Positions 47,554 to 57,631 of a DNA stretch of 64,000 nt are shown piece after piece. The DNA is taken from assembly GCF_937616625.2 (NCBI RefSeq), contig NC_065571.1, positions 15,316,501 to 15,380,500 of the forward strand, written 5' to 3'. This DNA is from Mercurialis annua (Eukaryota; Streptophyta; Magnoliopsida; Malpighiales; Euphorbiaceae). The position numbers and the translations under genes are program-made. Numbering within the stretch: position 1 is the stretch's first letter; every line of letters starts with the position of its first letter. The notes beneath the pieces were generated by a model, which made no database searches, had not been told where the DNA came from, and saw only the letters and a list, made by a program, of their open reading frames with translations.

Positions 47554-47749
47554 CGTATTTGATATTTTTGCAGTTTTTGTTAGTTGTATTCATTTATTAT
47601 TGTAATGAATTAGTTATATTATTAAATGTATTAATTAATTTAAATATATTAAATTGTTAACAATTAAAATGTATTTTTTTATAATGTATTTTTCTGTAAT
47701 GTTTTGTTATAATTGTTAAATTGTTATATGTGGAACGAAACATATTTTA
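47554..47749. other. Spacer between the two CACTA genes
   Basis: AT-rich, no open frame. A ctgcag acceptor-like site at its end (47760) suggests the second gene may be reached by splicing from an upstream exon. Confidence 0.45.
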
Positions 47750-47761
47750 ATGTCTGCAGGT

Positions 47762-49513
47762 ATGAGAGGGCAGGGTGGTTCAGGTGATCCGACTAGAGGT
47801 CGGGGACGTCGGGGTAACCTAGCTAGAGGTCGTGGTCGGGGTAACCCAGCTGTGCGTGCCCCTGTTGAGGATATCCCTGTTCAGGATCAGCAGCAGGAGG
47901 TGGAGGCGGCACCCCCCGTTCAGCCCCGACAGCCAGGAGAGCCCCCTGCAGAGCTGGATGATCAGGGGAGGGCACTGTGTTTCCCAGACGCCAGCAGGTA
48001 AGAATGTAAATTGTTAGTTTAATTTTTTTTTATCGTTTTGCTATAGAAAGTAATAAAAGTTTGCTGTAACCTCGCAGGGAGAGGCTGTTGAACTCTGGAC
48101 CAATCTCCCGATCTATGCGGGAGATCTTTAGAAAGTGCTGGTTCGAGAATGGGCGAGCCTGGCGGTTTCTGACTCCAGAGAAGAGAGATTTCTATTGGGA
48201 GGAATTTAAGGTAATAAATTGTTAATTTTAAAGTTTGAATTTAGACTAACGCAAAATTACTAACTCAAACTTGGTGTTTATGTTTTGCAGAAGGAATACT
48301 GGTGGGATACGGCGGATTACAGCGACGACGTCATCAAAGGTGTATTCATGACGCATGCTGCCAACCGATACAAGGACGTTATTCACAGGATGAGAGAGAA
48401 GGACGGAAAACATACCTCGATCAGCCAAGATATCTGGGATTCCTGGCAGGCCGTCTGGGCGTCAGAGGACGAGAAGAAGAAGTCCGATGTAGCTCGCGCT
48501 AATCGGATGAGCGAGCCTGCTGGAGCCGGTTCCGGACCAGTACGCCATACAGGGGGATCCCGTTCCGCCATCAGACATATGGATGTGTTGGTTTGTTTCA
48601 AGAATTCTTTTTTATTTATAACTATCTTTTATTTTCTGATTTTCTGATGAACTAACAAATTGTTTATTATTCTTTTAGGCTGACGAGCTCGGCCGCAAGC
48701 TTACCGCAACGGAGCTGTATACTCGGATGCACTCCACGAAAGCTGATAAGGGTGTCATGGTAGACAAGAGGGCCCAAGACATGAGTGTAAGTCATAAACA
48801 ATCTAATTTTAGTAGTTGTTTTACTTTACTCAAGTGTTAGATTAAATTAGTGTAAAATGTGTTTTAATTTAAATTGTAAATGTTAGATTAGGTGTGTTAA
48901 CAGCCGGTGGGTTGTATATGAAATCTATATGTTTGCAGGATGTCCCTGAAAAATGGGTGTTGATCAAATTATAGAGGAAATGCTGCCGAATTTTTGTTAG
49001 GATTTATACTTACATTTCATATGTTATACGTTTTAATTAGCCGTTATGTGATATATATGTTTTTCAATCTTTTTGTAGGATGCAATTGCTCAGAGACTTG
49101 CTGCTGCATCGCAGCCGCCGACCGGAGAGGGTGGTTCGTCTAACACAGCGGAAGTCGACGAGACGCAGCTATTTCTGGATATCGAGGGCGTCAACAAGAA
49201 GCGGCGTGTCTACGGGTTGGGTTCAGCGACTAGTGCGTACGTGGATACGACGACGTCTAGTAGGGCGAGGACCAGGTCCACACAGTCACAGCGAACTGAG
49301 GAGGAGATCGAGCGGCGTGTGCGGGCGGGGATCCAGGACGGACTGCGCCAGATTACCACTGAGGTGGAGGATCTCCGTGCCCAGCAGGCGAGAACCAATG
49401 AGAGGATGGCCGAGATTATTCAGGCCGAGATGGCGAAGATGATGCAGACTCTTCCTCCGCAGTATCGCCCACCCCCAGGTCCTTCAGACGATGACGAAAC
49501 TCCGACTTTGTAG
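47762..49513 (+). CDS. CACTA second gene (Transposase_24 / TNPA-like DNA-binding protein)
   Basis: Five inferred exons: 47762-47997, 48078-48211, 48291-48590, 48679-48786 and 49079-49513. All have GT-AG borders and compatible phase, and they read through to the stop at 49511-49513 without a break. The first exon encodes a Gly/Arg-rich segment (GRGRRGNLARGRGRG). The next two carry the conserved plant Transposase_24 block (REIFRKCWFENGRAWRFLTPEKR, shortened here to key words, then WWDTADYSDDV). The last exon has an Arg/Glu-rich likely coiled coil (RTEEEIERRVRAGIQ) and a Pro-rich tail. In En/Spm the second product binds subterminal motifs and assists transposition; the same role is inferred. Unlike the transposase it shows no disabling change. 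Confidence 0.8.
48939..49010 (+). repeat. Repeat shared with 43253-43323, copy 2
   Basis: Lies inside the fourth intron of the second gene, directly after a decoy acceptor (gtttgcag). It shares gtccctgaaaaatgggtg, then gaaatgctgccgaatttt and gttaggattt, with copy 1 (about 75 percent by eye). Confidence 0.85.
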
Positions 49514-49739
49514 TGTCACGTTTGTATTTCTGACATTTTGTATTTTGTCACTTTTATACATTTTGTGTTATCTTGTTTTATACATTTTCTTACGATATGT
49601 AAAATATAACATGTTTTTATATGAAATCGGTCGTTTTTGGAAATTGAGTTTTAATGAGAGTTGCAAATAATAGATTTTACAGATTTTAATCGTCGTGAAT
49701 TGAATAGGAAAAACGGACGGAAAATAGATAATTTCTGTC

Positions 49740-50165
49740 CAAATTGCGACGAGTTTTGCGACGGAAGATAGTCCGTCACAAATATTGCCATTTTGCGACG
49801 GAATTGATTCCGTCGCAAAATGATACAAGTTTGCGACGGACACATAACCGTCGCAAACTTGTACCATTTTGCGACGGAATTGACTCCGTCGCAAAATGGC
49901 ATGATTTGCGACGGACTACCTTCCGTCGCAAAATGTTTCAATCCGTCGCCAATACGTCTCCCTTTTCATTTTTTGGGAGACGACATTGGCGACGGTGTGT
50001 TTGGATATGGCGACGGGCCGGCCGTCGCCATATTTGCGACGCTCTGGTCGCTAATATTTTAGCGACCAGAGCTTTTGCGACGGACTAATTCCGTCGCAAA
50101 TCCGTCGCAAATGTGTATTTGCGACGGATTATGAGTGAATTGCGACGGAATTTTCCGTCGCAAAA
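49740..50165. repeat. Right subterminal repeat array of the CACTA element
   Basis: About eight inverted pairs of tttgcgacgg and ccgtcgcaaa, for example ccattttgcgacggaattga paired with its complement. Two larger hairpins are gggagacga/tcgtctccc-like (49959-49982) and gctctggtcgctaatatttt/agcgaccagagc (50040-50071). It mirrors the left array but differs in spacing. Confidence 0.9.
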
Positions 50166-50184
50166 CAACTGAAATGCAGTAGTA

Positions 50185-51290
50185 TTTGTTCATATTATAA
50201 CAAAAACATATAATTTAATGACCATTTTGTAACAAAATAAAGTTTAGTGTTCATTTTGTAACTCAAGATAACTCTAGTGACCCGGAGAACTTAATATTCT
50301 AATTTCTATTAACTATATTTGTTGGTATTTGAGTCGGATCGCCCATGACGAATTGACCCGAATCCAACTAATTACATGGGTATGCATGAAAAGGGTGTAA
50401 TACCTTTAATGTAAGATTGCAATTTCATAAAAAGTGATAACTAAATGAAAAATTACACTTGTTCATGAAACCCTTAAATTGTTTACATATATATGTATTG
50501 GGGATACATAACAAACTAATGAATCATGACTTCATTCTCTATCAAAATATACACAATAAAAAGTATATTAGGTGGTGAATAATACGTATCTTCCATTGTG
50601 AAAATATTTAAGACTTAGTGCAATAATCAATTAAATTTGTAGAAAAGACAAAAGATATGTTTAGAACGATTCTATTTATTTTCTGCATATTCCAACAATA
50701 TTAGCACCACCACAACTGTTATCTTCTTATATAATATATCACGATCATGTGAAGATGTGCACAATTTGTAAGAAAGTGAAAACGCTAAACTGCGAAATAA
50801 TATTTATAATAAGAATAATTTATAAATATGGAGTTTCAGAGTTTTAAAAGAATTTCCAAAAGTAAAAACGAAATGTTTAAATGTAAGAATCGATAAATTT
50901 CTATGTAAGAAAATATATATGCATAATCACCGAGGGTGACTCTCATCCTGTTATGATATTCACGATCAATAAGTACTAGATTTTCTTTCAGGTCTCTCGA
51001 ATAGGCCTAAAAATAGAAGGACGGAATGCCAACAAACGTCTAGAATTCACCTGACCTGTTATCACATATAAAAAAAACATCCTATGTTCGATCAAAAGCC
51101 AACACCATGAAAGAGATTTTGCATTTGACAATAATTTTTTCCCTGTAAATGAACTTGAACAAAATCTACAAACGAAGGATTGGTATTGCAAAGAATCTTT
51201 CAATCACGGAGCTGAACTTAAAACAATTTCATGTACGTTCTTGTGTTATGTGTAAAATTTAGCAAAAGGCATGCTCCCGTAATTTTCGTA
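50185..51290. other. AT-rich intergenic DNA, no gene seen
   Basis: No supported coding region. The minus-strand frame at 50988-51203 (71 codons) has no recognisable content. Confidence 0.5.
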
Positions 51291-51293
51291 TTC

Positions 51294-51500
51294 TGTTAGG
51301 TTGTTATTTGTATTAGCTAGCATTTGAATTTAGGTGTGTTGCAACACTATAAATGTAGCAGTTCTTTACTGTAAATGTTTATGCTAAATATGAATGAAAT
51401 GTGATGCTTCTTCTCTCTGAATTTCTATCTTCTATGGTTTCTCTCTTCTTATCTCAGTTCTTCGTCTTTTAAATTTTACGCGGTTCATCTTGAAATAATA
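51294..51500 (+). mobile_element. Possible truncated copia-type LTR
   Basis: Starts tgttaggttgttatttgtat, has a TATA-like ctataaatgtagcag at about 51349, then a pyrimidine-rich leader (cttcttctctctgaatttct). This order is typical of short copia LTRs. No second copy, primer binding site or coding region follows, so the call is weak. Confidence 0.35.
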
Positions 51501-51701
51501 TCCCCTTCATGAGTCTGTAAACAGTAGAAGCCTATGTATTATAGTCCTCATTAAACAACAATTACTTCCCCATATAAAACCCACATCCATCTAAACACAA
51601 AATTGAGTAAAGTTTTAACTGCAAAAACCTCTTTACATTGGACAACTTCCATTAAAGAATCTAAAATCCATTAGCCGTTACAGACATATTTGTTGTCATA
51701 T

Positions 51702-51952
51702 GGAATGCAAAAACCGCACTAACCGAATAATCAACACGAACCGACAAATTTAGTTCAGTTCGGTTCGGTTCCGTTTGATATTATAAAAAAAATAGTTTTT
51801 TTGGTTCCATTGCAAAGTAAAAAGAATCAGTTTATTTTTGGTTCAAACGCAACCAAAAATATCAATTGAACTGACGGGTTTGGTTCGATTCTGAAAAAAT
51901 TAAAATTTTGGTTTAGTTCAACTTGGTTTAAACCAAATGCATACCCCTACTA
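51702..51952. mobile_element. Degenerate hAT-like non-autonomous element
   Basis: Repeated ggttcggtt/aaccgaa words occupy the arms, and the right tip reads tgcatacccctac. That is the complement of a taggggtatgca tip like that of the intact element at 62169-62664. The left tip (tatggaatgcaaaaaccg) has diverged and no target duplication is clear. Confidence 0.5.
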
Positions 51953-52273
51953 GAGACATTTAATCCGCTTGCATAAAATCTGAAGTAGCTTTCTAACAGA
52001 AACTCTTTCAAATTCATCCTAACTCACTAAATCTATCAAAAAGCAGGTTGGAAACCAATGGTTCAAGCCTCAACAGAAGCTGCAATGAATTATCATATAT
52101 ATAGCCAATTTGATAGAAAATTAATTGAGATATATATAATATGAAACAGAAACGATCACGAGCATTGGAATATGACTACAATTGAGCATAATTAAGATCA
52201 AAATTGGCTACGCCTTCTTTAGCTAAATACAAATGAGTATAGAACACAAACCTACGACAGTTTGATTTCTCTT

Positions 52274-55019
52274 TCACTGCTGTGAATTATCTGGATTTTG
52301 ATCTCCCTGGCTGCTGTTAGATTCACTACCGTCTGTACGACTCTCAGATGCTGACATCAGTGAACCTGACTGCTCATTGCCTTTAGTTTCACCTTCTTCA
52401 GTGGGAGAATCTTCCATGAAAGAGTTTAAGGCAAGCTGGCCAGAGTAAAGGAATAGGCCAACGGAATTGAGGCCGAAGACAAAAGTTGCAAGGTAACACA
52501 TGCCATTTATAATTGTCCTGCAAACAATATCGACATTTTTACTAGTTAGATACATACATTAACCATAAATGTCGGGATTTAATTGTATAATCTAGAGAGT
52601 GAGCTACCTTATGGTTATTGTTATTTGACGAACCTGAAATATCAAAAAATAAGCATGTCAGATTCATTAGATGGCAGTTTAATGTACATTAACTGTATTT
52701 AAACAAGTCTGATAATTGCATAATATGCTCTAAGGAAATGTGACTAATTCATTATTTTATACTCAAGGCAATAGAATCTATCAAAAAAAGAAATGTACAA
52801 AAATGAGGAAACAAACCGAGAAATTATCTGAAATGTTCTGGCGGTTAAGAGAAGCTTCAATGGTAGTGGTGAACTTATAGAGTATAAGAGCAATTACAGC
52901 TGCTGCAATTCCACCTAAAAATGCCTGAACTGGTGTAGGAGGTTTCTTAGCATCAATTGAAGTTGATCCCATTGCTTTCAAACTTTCTAATGCTTCATCT
53001 TTCAATGTTTTCGTTGCCCCTGATGACCTAAATTTCTGCAAAATTCCCATTTTTTTTTAATTTCCAAGTAATTAAACTATATACTCCAAAGTCCAATCTC
53101 TATTAAATGCCATGTGAAGGATTTTGTAAGTTCATCCATCAGAGCAAGCAAAAATGCTGAAATCGGAAATACTAAAATGAAAAAACAGGGAAACTATATT
53201 ATTTTAGAAGAATTCATTATAAATAAAAAGTTTCAAAATTCGAAAATATTTCCAGCAACAAAAAATGAAACGGTGAAATGTATAATTCGACAAGTTTCCG
53301 TAGGGGCGATAAAAAATACTTTGAGTTTCATTTTTTTTTAACAGTAACAAATACTAGGAAGCTCCAAAGCAAACCAAGTGGAAAAGGAAAAAAAGAGCAT
53401 GACTCTTTCTGATCTTAAACTCACGGGAAACCAAAATGTCAACGTTCAAGTGTTTACGTTCCTAAATAAAGAAAAACAACCTAAAACGTGAAGAATGGAC
53501 AAACTCCAAACCTACTGGCAAGCTAGTTTGAGCCTGAAATAACTTGTTATATAACCCGGCTAACAAGATCCAAATGAAGCATATTAATGTAATTGTCTTT
53601 ATTGCAATCAAAATCTAATGGAACCATGGGGAGCGGATGAGCTCCAAACCGAATGACAGGTTAGTTTGAGCCTGAAATAAATTGTTATATAACCTAGCTA
53701 ACAAGATCAAACTGAAGCATATGCATATAATTGTCTGAATTGCAATCAAAATCCTATGGAAACATGAGGAGCGGACAAACTCCAAACCAACTAACAGGGT
53801 AGTTTGAGCCTGAAAATTGAAATAACTTGTTATACAACCCAGCTAACAAGATCAAAATGAAGCATATGAATATATAATTGTCTGAACCGCAATCAAAATC
53901 CAATGGTACCATGAGGAGCAGATGAACTCCAGACCGACTGACAAGCTAATTAGAGCCCGAAATGACTTGTTATACATAACCCAGCTAACAAGATCAAAAT
54001 GAAGCATACGAATATAATTGTCTGAATTACGAGATCTGAATTATAATTAAAATCCAAGGATAGAATAAAACCCACCAAAACTCATCTCCTAAAATTCCAA
54101 ACAAAGGCATACGGCATTGGATAATATCGATAGTTTAGAAGATGAAAAATATACTATCTAAAAGCAAATTCCAATAGTAGATGATAAACAGAATGAATCA
54201 GTGGCACATTTTTTTGGTAAGAGGACTCACTCCCCGAGCCGAAGCCCTGACTCACTTTCAAACTCCGAGATGTGGACCGCCCGGAAGCCCATATATCTGA
54301 AAAATTCGAACTACAATTGCCAACAGCCCAGTCCTAGCGTTCACATAGCCGGAGTTTGAACCTGCGACCATGCCGCCTCTATGGCTGAGGCTTAAACCAC
54401 TGAACCAAACCCGTGCGGGCACAATATTTGATATTGAGACAAGAAGAAGGTGGAATTCAGACAAAACAAGAACAAAAAGGTCGAAACTCATCTTCCAAAA
54501 CACATCATTTGTAATTGTGTTCTTGCAGAATCATGTAAATCAACCGACTAACAAAATTCAATTGCAATTATAGACATGGTAAACACAATTACAGTCATAA
54601 CCATGAAAATATAACATAACATGATAAAAAAACTAAAAATAAATACAGGTTAAAGTTATACCAACCAGTTCTTTAACGCGCCTCGCTCTGCGCCTCAGAG
54701 CACGAAACAGAAACACACCAATGGAGCCAGTGAGGAGAACACTGGTAGCCACCTGAATAGGAGAAGGATCATCTGAGGTTGAAAATATGGCAGGATAAGA
54801 ATTCAATGGCAGCTCTATAGGACCTTGTTCTTGTGGTGAAGTGGGCTCCGGTGGCTTTGAAGGAAGCTCTGCCAGTGCCGGCCATGAGTGTTGTGGTTTA
54901 GAAGGAGGAAGGGCTGAGAGGATGGGAATTGAAATGGGTCGAAGATGAGGGATGTGGTGAAGAAGAAGAGGGGAGATTTGAGGAGAACGAAGAAAGTGGT
55001 GGTGGCAACTATTCAACAT
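52274..55019 (-). CDS. DUF3082-like probable plastid membrane protein (four exons)
   Basis: Exons on the minus strand at 55019-54666, 53035-52817, 52633-52608 and 52517-52274. All borders are GT-AG with matching phase, giving 280 residues. Residues 1 to about 70 are Ser/Pro/His-rich without acidic residues at the start, consistent with a plastid transit peptide. A hydrophobic segment (VATSVLLTGSIGVFLF) precedes a basic cluster (RALRRRARRVKEL). Residues about 150-235 match, from memory, the DUF3082 pattern of cyanobacteria and plants: TPVQAFLGGIAAAVIALILY and a second hydrophobic stretch (CYLATFVFGLNSVGLFLY). The C-terminal tail is acidic and Ser/Gln-rich. The Met at 55019 was preferred over the in-frame one at 55085 because the former starts the transit-like segment. 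Function unknown; plastid location is inference. Confidence 0.85.
53497..54060. repeat. Four tandem units of about 138 bp in intron 1
   Basis: Units start near 53497, 53635, 53773 and 53920, each beginning with a gga(c/t)aaactcc-like word. They contain gtttgagcctgaaat, cttgttata, agctaacaagatc, gaagcatat, ataattgtct and gcaatcaaaatc. Units are about 85-90 percent alike by eye. They lie entirely within intron 1 of the DUF3082-like gene. Confidence 0.9.
54209..54417 (-). mobile_element. tRNA-derived SINE in intron 1
   Basis: On the minus strand the head carries an A-box-like tggttcagtggtttaagcc and a B box ggttcaaactcc at normal tRNA spacing, followed by an unrelated body and an A-run tail (T-run at 54209-54215 on the plus strand). 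The short direct repeat ggcaca lies at both ends (54203-54208 and 54418-54423). The 81-codon minus-strand frame inside it is not a gene. Confidence 0.8.
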
Positions 55020-55089
55020 TTTAGACGAGAGTTTTAATGAGATAGTACGAGCAGTGACCAATGTATATTTGTGTTGCTCATTCAAAAAG

Positions 55090-56410
55090 ATTTTTTTTTT
55101 TTTTTTGTAATATCTTCTTTTTGGTATCTACTGATATTTTTAAAATGGCTAAAAACCTTTAAATTATGTGGTAATTTTTTAAAATACACTATTCCTTAAT
55201 TTATTTATAACTTTACTTTTCAATTTTTAACTTTTTTTCTGACTTTTTTTATTTACGAAAAATGCCTTTTTTTAATTTCACAAATACTTTTTTCGTTTCA
55301 ATTTTGGTTTTCGGTTTTTTCGGTTCGGCCGATCGAACCGACCGACAGTTTTAATAATCTTTTTTTATAGTTTTTTTTCTAAATCTTTTTTTATAGTGTA
55401 ATAGTAGTGTATATATAGTATTTTTATAGTGTAAGATTAGTGTATATATACTGTTAATTTTTATTTTTTATAGATTTTTTTCTGGATTTTTTTTTATTTT
55501 TTTATAGTAACAATAGTGTATATATATATTGTTTTTATAGTATAAGATTAGTGTATATATACTGTTAATTTTTATTTTTTATAGATTTTTCCATGGATTT
55601 TTTTATAGTGTAACAATAGTATATATATAATGTGTTTAAGATGTATTTGTGGCATTTTGTAGTGTTTTTGTGGTCTACACCATAAACACTATAAATATAC
55701 CATAAACATTGTAAATGCACTATATATATACTAAAAACGGCAGAAATACACTATAAATACACCACAAAAACACTAAAACGAAAATATATTATAAAATTAT
55801 AACAAATGCGCTATAAATCAATTTGTTCTTTACAAAATTAGTAGCAATAAACAAATCTATGAATAAGAGATGACAAAATAAATAATTATATGAATAATAG
55901 AACAAATTTATAAACAAAAAATTATAGATCTGCAATAATTTATTTACAAAATGTTTAAATCATTACAAAAAAAACTTAAAACATTACACAAATCTAAAAA
56001 CGACTCGAGAAATCCATAGCGCTAACGAAAGAGACGAACGGAAAAGACAAACGGAAAAACGACCGGAAACGACGAGAAATCCATCAGAAGTAGACCAACG
56101 GAAGCGCGACCGGTAAGACGAACGGAAAAAACAAACGGAAAAGTAATCGGAGGAGACAAAATGAAAATCAAATGAAAAAAAAGAAGAAAAGAAAAGAGAA
56201 CTTTGAAAGAGAAGAGAGAGAAAAGAGAGAAAAAAGAGCGGCTATGTAAAAATTTAACCTAAAATGAGATAATGCTTCTTTATATAATAGGTATTTTTCG
56301 TAAATAAGTTAGAGAAATAGGTAGCGTAGGAAATAAGGGAAAGATGAGGAAAAATGGTGTAAATACTTTGCTATATTTGGAAAATAATCTCTTAAATTAT
56401 ACCACCGTGA
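55090..56410. mobile_element. AT-rich inverted-repeat block, possible non-autonomous transposon
   Basis: The outer parts are imperfect reverse complements (tatttacgaaaaatgcc near 55251 against ggtatttttcgtaaata near 56290). The middle holds a tandem array at 55361-55640, a ggttcgg/ccgaacc cluster near 55320, an inverted block of cataaacactataaat words (55660-55770), and a purine-rich stretch of cgacggaaa-type words (56020-56240). No coding region. No target duplication found. Confidence 0.45.
55361..55640. repeat. AT-rich tandem repeat
   Basis: About two and a half units of roughly 115-120 bp. Each contains ttatagtgtaa, tagtgtatatata, tttttatagtataagattag, actgttaatttttatttttt and atagatttttt. 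Confidence 0.75.
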
Positions 56411-57103
56411 CTTTTAAACGGACGTCCTAATAATTATTTTTTCGAAGAAAGGGTTAAATAGAATAAGAAAATTAGTTAAAAGGTCTAATGGGATACAAAA
56501 TTAATTTAGAAGTTACGGGAAATAAAATGGTATATTTTAGAAGTTAAAACTATATTAAACCTTTTTAAAATATAATATTTATGTCTAATTTAAAAAAAAA
56601 AATATACTTATGTTTCTTTTCGTATTCTCACATTTTAATACTCCTTTAATTTTTATAGAAATTTTTTACAAACTAAAAATAAATATTGTTCTTGAATAAG
56701 CTAAAAACATTACATATTTATTTAAGTCTTTATTACTCAAAAACTAGACAACTTTAGAGTTCTTTTAATTCCACACTAATGTAGAACAATAATTAATTGT
56801 GTAATTATTTGAATTTTCGTATTTTAATTGTACCCCAAAAAAATACAACACGCATTTGTCCACCTTGTCCAACATGTCAGCTAAAATTGCTGTAACTACC
56901 TTTTTAACCCTCCTGACTCACCGAAAACTGATCAAACCACGGTTACTTACGTGGCTTTAATTGAATCGCTCTGTGTTAGTTTTTTTACATCCTCTAACCC
57001 AATTTTGTCCTCCTCAATCCTTCGTTTTTGACCAGACAACCCTAACTTTAAAAAATTCACAAAACTAAGCAAAGAAAACTCGAGGAAAATTCAAAGTCAA
57101 ACC
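56411..57103. other. Intergenic DNA, no gene seen
   Basis: AT-rich to about 56850. From there to 57103 the composition is more mixed and could be a promoter and leader for the small frame at 57104, but no motif settles it. Confidence 0.4.
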
Positions 57104-57292
57104 ATGTCTTCAATGTCGGAATTTTTCAGGGCCATTGATAATGTGATGGACGACTTGTTGAATCTTCCTCCAATGCGAGAACGCAACACATGGAAGATTG
57201 TATATGTACACTTCATGGACAAAAATGAATTCATGAAGAAGAGTTTGGCGATGTTCAAAGTTAAGGATAAGTTTCAACCTTTTTATACATAA
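57104..57292 (+). CDS. Hypothetical 62-residue protein
   Basis: A short frame starting MSSMSEFFRAIDNVMDDLLN and containing a basic middle (PPMRERNTWKIVYVH) and Met/Lys-rich end. Composition is more protein-like than other short frames in this AT-rich area, and the leader is less AT-rich. I do not recognise it. It could be a small gene, the first exon of a longer one, or a fragment. No splice continuation was found. Confidence 0.3.
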   Translation: MSSMSEFFRAIDNVMDDLLNLPPMRERNTWKIVYVHFMDKNEFMKKSLAMFKVKDKFQPFYT

Positions 57293-57631
57293 ATTTATGC
57301 TTAACAAATTGTCGATTTGTGTTTGCACTCAGTTTCTCTCTCATTTTTGTCAATTAGTAACTGTTGAAAACCCCTAATTTTGAAAATCTTAATTTTATAG
57401 TTTAGTTAATTGTTTTTTGGTATCAATTTGAAACTTAAGATTTACATTTTTACACATTTTATCGTTTACAGGTGCTACAAATGTTTATTGCTTGTTTATT
57501 CAAGTGAATATGTTGCAATTTTGGCTTGTAGCTTGTTAAAATGAGCTCAAATTCTTATGGGTTACCTCTTCTTTTTGTTGTTTAAGAATGCTTGAAGAAT
57601 TGTTTTTTTTAACCGAGATAAAAGAGATATA
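57293..57631. other. Intergenic DNA, no gene seen
   Basis: AT-rich without frames or repeats of note. Confidence 0.45.

Larger units (their letters stand above)
41767..50184 (+). mobile_element. CACTA (En/Spm) DNA transposon
   Basis: An element of about 8.4 kb. The ends read aactactagaaatc on the left and, reverse complemented, tactactgcatttcag on the right. These match the CACTACT... tips of plant CACTA elements except for the first base. The flanking triplets gtt and ttt agree at two of three bases, as expected for an aged 3-bp duplication. Both ends carry dense tttgcgacgg/ccgtcgcaaa arrays. Inside are a TNP2-type transposase gene (43958-47553) and a second gene of the Transposase_24 type (47762-49513), in the usual order and both on the plus strand. 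Confidence 0.9.

Noticed and set aside
49568..50088. Open frames of 80-114 codons on both strands at the right end of the CACTA element
   Set aside because: They are translations of the gcgacgg/ccgtcgc repeats (FATE, PSQN and RRKM words recur) and not genes.
41790..50165. Regularly spaced repeats that could suggest a CRISPR-like array
   Set aside because: The repeats alternate in orientation, spacing is irregular, and they sit at the two ends of a plant transposon with its transposase inside.
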